NCBI GenBank assembly: GCA_933228895.1
Contig: OW121855.1
Coordinates: 40,314,698-40,378,697 of the forward strand
DNA: 64,000 nucleotides
Direction of reading: 5' to 3'
Source of the DNA: Platycnemis pennipes
Lineage: Eukaryota > Arthropoda > Insecta > Odonata > Platycnemididae
Part shown: in pieces, positions 11,731 through 23,340 of the stretch
Numbering within the stretch: position 1 is the first letter of the stretch
How the letters are laid out: each line of letters starts with the position of its first letter
Position numbers and translations under genes: made by a program
The notes under the pieces: model-generated
Told to the model about the DNA's origin: nothing
Database searches by the model: none
Seen by the model: the letters and a program-made list of their open reading frames with translations, nothing else

Positions 11731-13500
11731 TTAGCTTGAGAAATGATCGAGATCGAGGTGCTTAGGTGGACGGGCAGGAAGCTAAGAGTAATGGCGCGGA
11801 GAGAAATGAAACTGGAAGAATTGAAGGAGAAGAAAACCATGGCTTCAATTTTTTTTAGCGCTGAAGCGAGAACTCCGCCTCAATCTTTTCTAAGCAGTCA
11901 AGGCAGAACACACAGCTGGGGAAGATGCTACAAAAATGTCGGGATTATATTAATGCGCGTACTTTCGTTCCTGATAACCTGTACCTACGCCTCTCATGAT
12001 GAAAGCCATTTTTGATTCCCAATAAGCAGTTATTGCAACTCCGGTAATTCATACCATAATGCACACTTTCGGCAATTTTAGTAGGTATTGCTCGCAATAT
12101 AGTAAAAACTATTTTCCATTTAATTATTCCAAATCGTCTTAGTTACGTAGAGTAAAATTCTATCCACGCAAATATTCAAATTCAAATATGCTCATAAATA
12201 GTGAAATAAAAAATAAATATCCCACTAAAAAAAAGAATTTATTTTAATCATTTAAAAATCTACTTCCTAATCTCTATCGGGAACCAGATTTAAGGAATTC
12301 CGTGTTTTAGAACATGAATAAAAACGGGTTCAAGCATCACTGAATATAGCAGTATAATATCGCTTAGGTTACAATGGGGTTGCAAATATTTAATTAAAAA
12401 TCATACATAATAAAGAACTTGACGTTTCTGCTACGAAAAATACAGCTGAAAAAGAGATTTTAATATGGTTCTGAATTCCATTGGCAGTAATGATTCCGAT
12501 GGAGTTCATAATCACTTGCTCTTCAAACAAATGAACATTTCTCAATCAGCAGAAATACTGACTTTGTTTGCTCGATACAAAAACATCATAAATATTCATA
12601 TAGGGTAAAATAGGTATTTTTTTGTAAAATACTAACTGGCGATTTCTCTCAAAGTGTTCTGAAAAAAGGCTCGTTGTACACAATCTCTATTAACGTAATT
12701 GAAGTGCAAATGTTGCTTTTAATGAAATATAAAATACTACCAAAAGAAAAGGCCATAAAGCGAATAAGTATTGAGTATCTACGAAAATCATGAAATTGTC
12801 AAAAGACTGCTCTTCAGTCATTCCTTTCTCAGATGGATTGCGAATATCTCTCACTGGGAGTTTCCAGTACGCATTCGTCTTCCTTAGAAATTCTTCTCTG
12901 CGATAGAAGGCCTGAGTGCCGAGCCGAGATGACTTTGCCTAAAAATCATTGCGGCTACGTAAGGCTTGCGGTCAACTGTTACTCCATTATGGGAAGGCAT
13001 TACAAGAGAGACTTGAGAAATGCGGTTTCCTTCTCAGATTCTGTCTTTTAGGAAAACAGAGATAGAATTACATAGCCAAGGAGAGCTCGTGGAATGCTAT
13101 TTGGTGAAGGCTTTTTATGCAGGTTTTCAGTAATTTATATCCAGGTGCCCCAAAAGGGGTTCAAATGATAAATAAATAAGATTCCCGAGTACGTATCATT
13201 ACATTACGGATTAGATGGCAAACACTGACGGCAGTTTAACGTGATTATGGTTCCCACCAGCGATTTTCTTTAATGAGTTCTCTGAGAAGCGACATTGCAT
13301 AACCTATTACTAGCCTGTGTTAATGAAGTAACTATTACGGAAGCTACTTAAGAAGAAGCGTCAAATGTATGGTAGAACACTGTATCTTGTACCAAACATA
13401 ATGACGCACTAAGCATAGCAGACAGTAAGTTTACTGTGATTTTAAAAGAAGTTACCTTATGGTTATTTAAAAGAACTAAACTAAATGTCAATAAAGTACG
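11731..13500. other. non-coding stretch
   Basis: About 1.8 kb, mostly AT-rich, with no recognisable gene. A short less AT-rich patch at 12830-13050 has an open frame of 72 codons that I cannot assign. Confidence 0.45.
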
Positions 13501-13655
13501 GTCATTATCATCATTGTTAAACTATCCTTTATTGGTTTAATGCAGCTATTCAGTCAATTTCTTATCAGTTAATATCTTCATCTTCACATCTTTTTCCTCT
13601 TTCATATTCTACTCTATTTGATCCATGTATCTCATGCAAGGACTAGTTTAATGTA
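13501..13655 (-). mobile_element. RTE-like retrotransposon, 3' terminal fragment
   Basis: Read on the minus strand, 13655 to 13515 follows the terminal coding region of the 20935-22495 element. The + strand shows ATTGGTTTAATGCAGCT (13531-13547), CTTCATCTTCACATC and CCATGTATCTCATGCAAGG (about 13622-13640), collinear with ATTGGTTTGACGCAGCT and TTTCATGTATCTCATACGAGG in that copy. The outer end at 13501-13515 is TCATTATCATCATTG, which on the minus strand is an ATGATGATA-type tail. It is a short, old, 5'-truncated copy of a related but diverged subfamily. Confidence 0.7.
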
Positions 13656-14505
13656 CGGTACTTGAAAATAGCTTGAACAAATAGCCTATTCTATTGAAAG
13701 TAATCCAAGAGGCCACATAAAAATTTTTCTCTTTAAAAAAGCGTTAATTAGCACGTCTTTAGAAAGGTCGGAATTCTAGATAGCATTATTATATGTTTTT
13801 TCAATGACTACCCAGATTTTACCTTGCCCAGATGTACAACCTACTCGCATTTTTGTCATTGCCTAGTGGGTATGTGAGTAAAACATTTTCTTATTTATTA
13901 ATCGGAAGAATCAACTCCATTCAAAGAATAATGTATTTCGAAGAAAGAAAACAGAGGAATAGCGCACAACTCCACCTGATATTTAAATATTATATTAATA
14001 AGTCTGATCGTGGATATTTGCATCAATGATGCCAAACGAAATTTTATGGTGCATATTCTACCCAACGTAATTTACGACGAAAGTGCTAAATCAAAGAGCG
14101 TTAATAGGCTTACTTTATTTTTCTTCAAAATTAAAATAAATGCTTAGGATAAATGAAACATGTTAGTAAAAATCAATGAAAGTATACGTAATACTTGATG
14201 AAATGGATACATGACGTGTGCATCGTATGATTATCAAAATCTTATTTTAGTGGCCCTTATTACCAGTTTCCCAAGAGATTCATGAATAATACACGCTAAA
14301 CAAATTACCTCACTATGGTCAATCATCTATATTATTATCCTTAAAATCCAGCTCAATAAGAAGTTTAATGATATCGCAACACATCAAAATTACAATCACT
14401 TTCAATTTCCACATTGACGTACTTTAACTTCGGCAGATCTCCGTTACATATCTACCATTTATATATATTCTGCGTAACCACCCCTTAACATGTTCCGGAA
14501 ACGTT
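13656..14505. other. AT-rich non-coding stretch
   Basis: No recognisable gene, transposon or RNA. Confidence 0.5.
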
Positions 14506-14509
14506 ATAT

Positions 14510-15440
14510 TGTTCTCTATGCACAAATTTACAGCGCCTTGTGCGTTGTCGTTTGAGAGCTTGGCTACGAGCAATACACGCGAACATTTCTATTTCTCACG
14601 AGCACAATATCACAATCCACGATATTTGCCCCGATCGACGACGTCGTACACCTCTCCATCTCGAGAGCAAGGAATCTTTCTACCACACGCCTCGCCGCCT
14701 GCCTTTCATAAATTGATCTTATTGTTCCCCGAATCCACTCGCTCCCCACCACCGCCCTGCCCATTTCGTATCGAGGAAAAAGTGAAAATATGGCCGTCAT
14801 TTTCTTCCCTCTCTCTCTCTCTCCACACCTCTCCTCTTCCTTTCTCTTTCCCTCTGTCGGTAAACCCTCCGCCACTCCACTACCCCCCAATAAACGACAG
14901 ACACGCATTCAGCAGGTTATTTCGGGAGCAAACCTTGCCGCTGTCGGGGGAAAAACGCAGTCTACCTCTCTCTCTTTCTCTTCCTTTCTCCCCTTTCCGA
15001 TCTTTTTTAACCCCAAACTCTTATCTTTCCCTTCTTTTACGCATTTCCCGCCAACTCGCTTTTCAATGGCGGCGTTCCCCTTACTCCCCGCGTTGCCTTT
15101 TTTTCCCTTCTCTCCGTGCCCTCCTCTATATCCCTCCACCCACCAAGTCTCTCCCACGAGTGGGAGCAAAAACCCGAGCTGTCTCGCGCTCTTCCGACTC
15201 GAATCATATTTTTTTCCCCTCTCTGGGGCCAATCCTCGCGAATAGGGGATCGTCAAAGGATAGTGAGGCGCGTTATTTCTCTACGTCCTTCTGCGGCAAA
15301 ATGGGATTTCTCCACATAAATATCTTCAAGTGCCAGATGATTTTTCATTTTTTTTCTCTCTCCCACTCCACCCTACCCCACGAGGGGGACGAACAATTTT
15401 CATTAATATTATTCTCCGCGGCGTGAAAAGGAGTCTGAAA
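14510..15440. other. strand-asymmetric pyrimidine-rich island
   Basis: The + strand is dominated by C and T from about 14780 to 15215, with (CT)n at 14807-14822 and 14967-14978. CpG is common. It holds an open frame of 305 codons on the + strand (14509-15426). The product is rich in Ser, Pro, Leu and Phe, shows no recognisable domain, and overlaps long open frames in other phases. This is what stop-poor pyrimidine tracts produce by chance, so I do not call a gene. Confidence 0.5.
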
Positions 15441-18400
15441 TGTGGGGAGAAGGGGTACAGTTTTAACTCAAAAGCTAATGGCACCGCTAGAGGCAACACG
15501 TTCCTCGGATACGTTCTTTCCTCCAAGGGAAGTGAAAGTGAACAGATGTAATTTTGTATCATCAAAGCCGGGGAGGAAACGTTTGAGTTGTAGATCTCTG
15601 GGTGCGAGCTCATTTTTGAGGATTGATGTGTGGAGTGTGTTTTATAGAAGCTTAAGTGAGTTCGTAAAAACACCTAAAATAAACTTGTCATGTCACTACA
15701 AAAAATATATAGGTTTATATAATTCATACGAATAATTAATGTACATTCATTATCCCTTATGATTAATGCATGAATGAAAATCATAATCACGTCTAGATTA
15801 AGGGTTATATTATCGTACACGATAGCACTAGAGCTTTAAAATTGGTATATCATGTTTCATATTTAAGGTCACAATTGTTAAAATTTGCTACCTAAACCGA
15901 TTTAATTGTTGACAAATACCTCCTTGTACACCAAACACCACTTTTTTGCATACGATACGATATACAGTTCGTCTTCAAGAGAAAACTGATCAATTTTCTC
16001 GTTTCTTATTTTATTGAATAAAAATATCTCAAGTTATCGATTGATATTATATATCTATTAATTTAAGTTTAATTCCATCAAAGTAATAAAAAGAATTTAT
16101 TTTCAGCTATATTTAATATTGCACTGTAATTAAAAACGCATTGTTAATAAGTTTCTTCACGTTTGCTCATGCTTTAACGTCGGCCCTCTTTTGTCTAATA
16201 ACAGGCAAGTTAGTCTCCAACGTATTGTGAGTTTTTGAGGATAGATTAAAGGAAATTATATAATTTTACCTGAGCGAGACGTTCATTGTCTAGTATCTAG
16301 TGAGCATTTGGATACTATCAAAATAATAATTTAATCTTAATAAAATACATAAAAAGGAGCTATTTTTCTTAAATACATTCCGAACCCTACGGATAATTTC
16401 ACGCGGCTTTTGAAGGCAATCACAGGATCTTTCCGGAAAGTCATAGCATTGGAACTTAATCCTGTTTTAATGTAATTAAAGCACTCGGCTTTCACCAAAA
16501 TACTACAAAAATGAAAAAATACAAACTTTCTGAGCCTTCTCCCCGTTGCAACACAGAACTAATTAGTCGGTACCCTTCACAGCAAAAACAATTGATTCCT
16601 TCCATCCGGAGTTAACATTCGGTCTTTATCGACTTTTATGAAGGACCTAAAGGTTTAAGTAGCACCAATTCTAAAGTATCTGACGATGGATACTATAGTA
16701 GGGGACAATCGCTATCACGGACGTTATTGGAAATATTCCGATTGGAAAAGGTGACGTATGTGATTATGCCTTATGTCACGATAAGTAAAATCAACAAATA
16801 TTTTCACATGGCGAGTTCCTGTAAGAGAGATAAATGGGTAGATGGCGTGTACTGTGTTAAAGTTAGTCTACCAACGTAAACACTACTGACCAGATGACAA
16901 AGTTTCGAGAAGAAATTACTTAAACCTAATATGTGACTGAAAGATAGTTGTCTGCTAATACAGTGATTTAAATTCGGTTGCAGATAATGGTTCAAGAGTG
17001 TTATACTGCCGTGCTAAGAAATATGCTGATTTTTTCAGGAAAAAGAGCCAAGTAGTAGTGCATATGCAAGTCCCTTAGTGACGCCGAAATAGATGGAAAT
17101 AGCCACGTTTTTACTGTAGGTATTATACACACCCATTATTTGGGATTGATAGTTTTGCACATTATTTCCCGTAGTTACTTTGGTTTATATGCAGGCGTAG
17201 TTCATGAATAATAAGGTTTGAAGATTAAACTAGCTCTAATTAAATAAAAACGCGGACACATCAGAAAAAATGCTGTTACTACACGTATATACTAGATACG
17301 AATATATATCATAAGAATATAACTGAAAAAAATGAATGAGGAAATGAAGATTTATGTAGTGTGGTGATAAAACGAGCTTAATATGGTTTGTGGATTGTGG
17401 AAGTGTGATAGGGGAAAAATCACTGGGAACAGATAGCCTTATAAAGATTAAGAAGCTGTGGCTCTCAGAAGAAATGTCTCGCAGGATTGACGGCAAAAGG
17501 AAGCCAAAAAATTTAATATGCTTTACTAAATGGGAAATATACTACTAAAGGAAACAGGTATTGGCCAGAAATCGATTGAAAAAAGTAAAATGGTAATGAG
17601 TATGAATTGTACACAAGTTACAAAAATATTACCCGGTGGCTGGAGATGTTAAATTGCAAAACCGTTTGCGCTCACCATGATTCAGAGATACGTGTAGCTT
17701 TTTATAGGAGGACAAGGAATCCCTTTAAGCCTAGGATTGAAGTAGGATGTATTTTTTCCTGTGATTCAAGGAACTTCACATTGCTGCAACGTACTCCACA
17801 GTTTAAGTCTCCTCGCTTCAGAAGATAATAGCCGATTAATAGCTGATAACTGCTGGAACATCGCCGCCCTTGATTGCCGGTGTTTGTGCACCTGCGCAAC
17901 CCATTTTTGACAATTTATAGATATTACATCACAGTACACCGACTAATTTTTAATGTCAACTTGCTTAATACCTGCTTGCAATTTCACGTAGCTCTCGATT
18001 TCCTTCCGTTAGCATGAGGGTGATGGATGTCCTGAGGTGTATGAAATAGATCCATAACGATCATATAGCACTCTTGTTCCATCAAAGACCTTTTATGCAT
18101 CCATCAAATGAAACACCGTTTTTGACGCAAAGAGATAAATATCTTCTATTCATTTATCTCATGAAACGGCAAGCCTCGATAATGGTATGAGTGAAGTTTC
18201 TTGACAAATGTTGCCCATCAGTGCGTATAGTTTTCGTATTAATTTGGAATTTGAGGATTTTGAGCTCAACTTTCAAATAGGTATTTCATGAGGGTAAAAA
18301 AATGGTTTCGGTAATTCATATCCTTTATGATTTCCTAAATTGCTTTAATGACAATTAAGGGAAAAAAGGGGTCAACGGCTCTTGCTCTGGAACGTCCTCT

Positions 18401-19225
18401 AGCGTCTTGCTGCGGAAGTAGTTGTCCTCAATTTCCTCTTCTCTTAAGTTATGCATGATTGTCTTTTTGAGCCAATTATAATTGCGAAATTCCCTGCATT
18501 CGCTGACTCTTATGAGACGCGATTCATATCAAGCAACAGAAAACAGCAATCTTTGATGGTACAAAGTTGTGGAATCATCATCCATATATGTTTTCTATCA
18601 ATGGATGCATGATAAAGATGGCACCCTTATACTTTGAAGAAATATAAAGTAAAAACATGTTTTATCAGCATGATGTATGTAAGAGTAATCTACTCTGCAA
18701 GGACAAAGTTGCCAAACCTATTACCTCCGCAAAATTCCTTTTGATATCAGCTACAGGGTTGCGGTTCCGACAAAAAAAACACCTCTATCTTCACTGCCTG
18801 GATGTGCCTCTCATGTCGGATACTTTTTTTTGATTTCTGGGGGTACATAAGGGTGATCGTATGTTGTAGGTATCTATGTTCTCCATAAACATCGCTTGTA
18901 GCTCTTTTAGCGTAACGTTTTCGATGATTTCTATTCGTCATATATGTGAAAAAATCGTTTTTAGTAATTTAGGCTTGAAGAAGCATCAGCCATATATATT
19001 CAATTCGGTTATTTATACTTTGATAACCCCTCTTGGGACAAAATTCCGAAAGTTCTTAAATAAATGTTTTTTTTCTGATTTCAACAACCTCTATATTTTA
19101 TTCGTCATAATGGCTTCTATATTCACTGTATTATTTTTAATTATGACGTGAAATAAAATCCTTCTGTATCGCTAATTATTCTCATAACCAAAGTTTGGAA
19201 GCTACAAATACATTTATCTTCTCTC
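15441..19225. other. AT-rich non-coding stretch
   Basis: About 3.8 kb with no recognisable gene, transposon domain or RNA on either strand. Confidence 0.5.
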
Positions 19226-19229
19226 CCTA

Positions 19230-20640
19230 ATATGACTTCCGACGGAACGTTGCTTGTAAAAGAGAATCACTTTTTCTTCGGGGGATTACTTATTCTACCC
19301 GCAGATCCTTTTGGCTCCGCGGCTAAAACAAGCAAGATTCCTAACCACCCCCTCTCCTACCCACCTTCTCCACCTCACCCTTACTCCTACTGGGGTGAGA
19401 GCAGTCAATTCCGAAGACCTCTTTTAACTACGGACCTGGAGGAGCGGGATTTCCTTCCCGCACTCCCATTTACACGGAGCAACTTCAAAGCCCCCCCCCT
19501 CCTATCAAAAAGCCCACCCCCGTGCACAGATCGCTCCTCCGGTTCAAGTCGACAAACTCTCTCTCTCTCTCACTCGTCCCCTCACCCTTCCCCACGCACC
19601 ACAAGCACCAACTTGCCCTACGCCACCTCCCATCCCCGAAGGAAGAACCCAGGGCGAATCATACTCGGCGGTGAAATCCAACTTAGAAGTTCAGAAATAC
19701 AACTCCCTCATCTCTTGGAGTTCGGAGAAACGGGAGAGGGCACGAGGGGAGCTAGTATTCCGGAGGTACAATCGGGAGCGGAGCAGGGGGGGGGGGGGGA
19801 AATAAAAGCAATAAAAAAAAGACGCCTCTCCCACCGGAGGCTCAAAGATTGTGGAAGAGTGGGGTGAGAAACGAGAGATTGAAGGGAGAAAAAGGAGCGA
19901 GAGAGGGTGAGTGGGAACAAAGATGATGGAGGAAGTCGAGGAAGAAGAAGACCGTGTAGGAGGGACGGAGGCGGATAAGGAGAGATTGTTTTTCAAAGGA
20001 AACACTTTTGAAGACCCTATTAGGAATTAAAGGGGAGGAAATGGAGTTAATTAAGAAGTGCGCGCGGTGCGGCGAGGGTGAAATCCTGGAGGATTTGGAA
20101 AGGGCAGATAAGAAGTAGGTGAGAAAAGGATTAAAGAGGAAGGAAAGGGGAAAGGGAGTGCGGGAAGGTGGAGGAGTTTTTGTTGTGCATCAGGGGTGGG
20201 GTGAAGTGGGAGGTACTGGGGACACGCTGATGGCGAGGGGTCCTTCGAGGGTGGTAATGCGATAAGGGTGTGAGAATTGGGGAAAAGCGAAGGGAGACCG
20301 GAGCAGGAGAGGACGGTGTGGTGAATTGAGACAGGAGATATCCAAGGACTGCGGTGCGCAGAACGGATGGGTGGGAAAAATGAACCTTGCAAATAAGACT
20401 GAAAGGAGCAAATGGGTGGCAGTGAGGGGAATAATAGACCATTAATGCCAGGTAGGGTGGCACAAAAGCGTAAAATTTAATATTGAGTGCATGGGAAAAT
20501 TTATAGAGAGAGAAAGCGAGTTGGATTAATGGTTACGGGAGTTTAGATCGGGAGCGGGGAAAAACATGGCGGTTGTCGCAGAGGCTGCAGGAATGTGCTT
20601 CGCGGAAAGTGCGGATAAAATTAGAGCAGAAGACAAAATG
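19230..20640. other. island switching from pyrimidine-rich to purine-rich
   Basis: The + strand is C/T-rich at about 19320-19640, including (CT)n at 19558-19571. Around 19680 it flips to G/A-rich and stays so to about 20640. A 14-G run lies at 19786-19799. ATGGCGG occurs at 20566-20572. Open frames of 70-211 codons appear on both strands but are low-complexity. The abrupt polarity switch suggests either two abutting tracts or a strand-asymmetric process diverging from about 19650. Confidence 0.5.
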
Positions 20641-20934
20641 CTAGGAAGAATGCTTTCGTTTATGAGAGCGTAGCTATAAATGCCAAAATAAAAAACTGTT
20701 GTGGAACGCTGACAGTTTTATATTTTATATCTGGCGAATATACTTTGGCGTCAAACGTCAAATGAGTCCGTAAACGCAATTTTTCAGAATTCCTACCTAT
20801 TGACATTATTTTTTCCTCAGTATGTAATTTTATTAAATTGAAATCAATTTTAATCAGAACTTGATCTTATTAGTAACATGGTGGTACAAAATGTATGCAT
20901 TCAGGCTAAAATATATCCCTCCTAATGAGAGTTT
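20641..20934. other. non-coding, nothing recognised
   Basis: AT-rich spacer between the island and the RTE copy. Confidence 0.5.
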
Positions 20935-22495
20935 CATCATCATCGGTCAACAATCCTAGGATTGGTTTGACGCAGCTTTCCACTCGATTCTTCTATCGGC
21001 CGACCTTTTCATTGTGACGTAATTCTTCTCTTTGACATCCCTCACAACCTGTTTCATGTATCTCATACGAGGCCTGCCTTTTCCAATCTTCCCGTTCACT
21101 TTTCCCTCGACGATAGTCTTCATCAGGCCAACGTGTCCCAAGATACGGCCAATTAAGTTTTCCCTTCTTCTTTTTAGAGTTTTCAGCAGACTTCTCTTTT
21201 CTCCTACTCTTCTTAGCACTTCCTCGTTACTTACTCGGTCGATCCATTAAATTTTCAGCATTCTTCTGTAGCACCACATTTCAAATGCTTCTACCCTTTT
21301 CTTCTCCGTTGCTGTCATCGTCCATGATTGACTGCCGTAAAGAAACATGCTCCAGATATATGTGCTGATGAACTGTTTCCTTACTTCTATGCTTGTATTT
21401 CCTGCTGTAAGTAGATTTTTCTTTTGAAAGAATGCCCTCTTTGCCTGGGCTATTCTACTCACTATTTCTCTCTTGCTTCGTCCATCGTCGGTTACTCGGC
21501 TTCCTAAATAACAGAACTCTTTAATCTCTTCAAGTTTTTGTTTTACTAGTTTGACATTAGTTTTCGCCTCTTCTTTCTTGCTGCATACCAATATCTTAGT
21601 CTTCTTCTTATTTGTCTTCAGCTGATATCTGGCTATAGTCCTTTCCGTGGTTGTTAGCATCTTATTCAGCTCCTTCTCTGTCTCTGCTATGAGAGCTATG
21701 TCATCAGCGAATCGTGTCATACTGATTGTTTCTCCGTGGATAGTCACTCCAGAAGACTTCTCTTTGATTTCATTGATGGCTCTCTCGATGTACACGTTAA
21801 AAATTACGGGAGATAGTGCACAGCCTTGTCTCAATCCTTTCCTTATTCTTGCTTCTTCACAGCTAGGTCCAGATTTAATTGCAGCAACTTGGTTTTTGTA
21901 CAGACTGTGGATAACTCTTCGGTCATTGTAGGACACTCCAATTCGCTTCAGAATTCCAAGCATTGAATCCCAATTCACGTTGTCAAAGGGCTTCTCTAAA
22001 TCCACAAATGCAATGAACGTCGGTTTGTTCTTCTCCATTCTCTTCTCTATGAGTAGCCTAAGGACCAATATTGCTTCCCTTGTGTCCTTACTTTTCGTGA
22101 ATCCGAATTGATCTTCATCCAGGAACTTCTCTGCTTTTCGTTCTATCCTTCTGTAGATGATCCTGGTCAGTATCTTCGATGTATGTGTCGTCAGGCTTAT
22201 AGTCCTAAAATGTTTGCATTTATCCGATCTCTTCTTCTTGGGAATAGGAATGATGATGTTTTTCTCGAAGTCCCTTGGAATTTCTCCTGTTGAATACATG
22301 TTGCAGATGGTTTTGTAGAGATGAATTAATGTCTTCTCTCCCGCATTCCTTATCAGTTCTGCGGGTATATCATCAATACCTGAAGCCTTATTCATCCGAA
22401 GGTCCCTTACTGCAGCGTCGAATTCCGATCTTAATATTGATGCCCCCATATCATCTTTTTCCACTTCGCTTTCCTCTTCAATAGCTTTTACGCAT
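20935..22495 (-). mobile_element. RTE-like non-LTR retrotransposon, 5'-truncated copy
   Basis: This is the best-preserved retrotransposon in the window. On the minus strand it runs from about 22495, where homology stops in the segment leading into the reverse transcriptase, to a short 3' UTR and an ATGATGATGA tail at 20935-20945. The tail and the very short 3' UTR (about 20 nt after the TAG stop at 20956-20958) are typical of RTE-type elements, which use short microsatellite ends rather than poly(A). The endonuclease domain and the 5' UTR are absent, as in a 5'-truncated insertion. I could not identify a target-site duplication by eye. Related copies lie at 1690-2290 and 49690-50845. Confidence 0.9.
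20956..22495 (-). pseudogene. RTE-like reverse transcriptase, one in-frame stop
   Basis: The frame runs from 22464 (a GTG codon, not a true start, since the frame stays open upstream to 22495) to a TAG at 20956. It is interrupted only by a TAA at 21244-21246. Numbering from 22464, visible reverse-transcriptase motifs are MNKASGIDDIPAELIRN (24-40), IPIPKKK (72-78), DQFGF (118-122), the catalytic Asp in FVDLEKPFD (D155), RQGCALSP (212-219), the catalytic FADD box (252-255) and NKKKTK (285-290). A C-terminal region with EMWCYRRMLKI (395-405) and the block beyond the stop (WIDRV, GRPRMRYM) completes the usual RTE-type C-terminus. At the stop, other copies have AAA (Lys), so a single A-to-T change explains it. 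Codons are otherwise well kept, so the insertion is fairly young. The enzyme would copy element RNA by target-primed reverse transcription. The missing endonuclease makes this copy inactive. Confidence 0.9.
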
Positions 22496-22955
22496 TAATT
22501 TTATATAAAATTCGATTATGCCGTTAAAGTTTTGAAAGCGATGCTTATTTCTAATAAAATTTTGATGAATATTTCGCAGTCTTCATCCGTTTTCCCTTTT
22601 GCTATGAAAATTGTGCTTCTTAGTAGACACTAGGCACTTCAAAACATTATTTCATTTTTTTTTCCACAAAGTATTTGAATGTTTTGCTGGTGCCACGAAA
22701 GGGGATAAAACTCAGTACACATTTTCATTTATCATGAAATTCTGTTGAAAGAAAACAAAGTTTAGTAGAGAGTAAACTGATAACGGTGTCTGAAGTAAAA
22801 AATTGATTGCAACCAAGAATCGAAAAATTTACGGCCAAAATCAGATAAAAAGAGATACACGTAACTTGCAAAAAGGCATTCGTACTTTGAAAGTGAGATT
22901 GCGGAAATGGCACGCGATACTCAAAAGACAGCGGAGTGAGTTGAGAGGGCAGACA
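22496..22955. other. non-coding, nothing recognised
   Basis: AT-rich spacer. I see no gene or repeat. Confidence 0.45.
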
Positions 22956-22959
22956 CAGG

Positions 22960-23340
22960 AAACCACCTGGGAGCTGAGGACCAAAGGGTCCTGCTTTGGC
23001 AGATCGCTTCCCATTGGAGGGCGCCAGAGGTCTCGTCCGCATCGCAACTGCGATAGGACCCTTTTCCTCTTGCCCCTTGTCCCGCATAGGAGGATGCGCA
23101 TCCTCAATTTGGGGTTCAGTTCAGAGAGCCCGCTAGCGGCCATCCGAATGGGCAGTAATCTCTAATTCGATCGTTCCACAGGTAATAGAGCAGCTCGTGC
23201 AAACGTCCACGAGGCGAACTGGGGTGGACGGCAGAGCACTGTGACTTCCTGTGCCGATGTGCCCGACTCCGAGCGGACGTGCTAACGACCCCAGCCGTCG
23301 CTGGGAAATCCTAAGGGCAGTGGCTGGAAAGCAATTTGAT
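22960..23340. other. GC-rich patch of unknown nature
   Basis: GC-rich, non-repetitive sequence without the strand asymmetry of the other islands. A 120-codon open frame on the + strand (22803-23165) and a 120-codon frame on the opposite strand (22725-23087) overlap it. Neither has a domain I recognise. It could be a diverged exon, a decayed transposon or a regulatory element. Confidence 0.3.

Noticed and set aside
14509..15426. 305-codon open frame on the + strand
   Set aside because: It lies in a pyrimidine-rich, stop-poor tract. The translation is Ser/Pro/Leu/Phe-rich with no domain, and equally long overlapping frames exist in other phases.
19232..19867. 211-codon open frame on the + strand
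   Set aside because: It crosses the polarity switch of an asymmetric island, its composition changes with the DNA, and no domain is visible.
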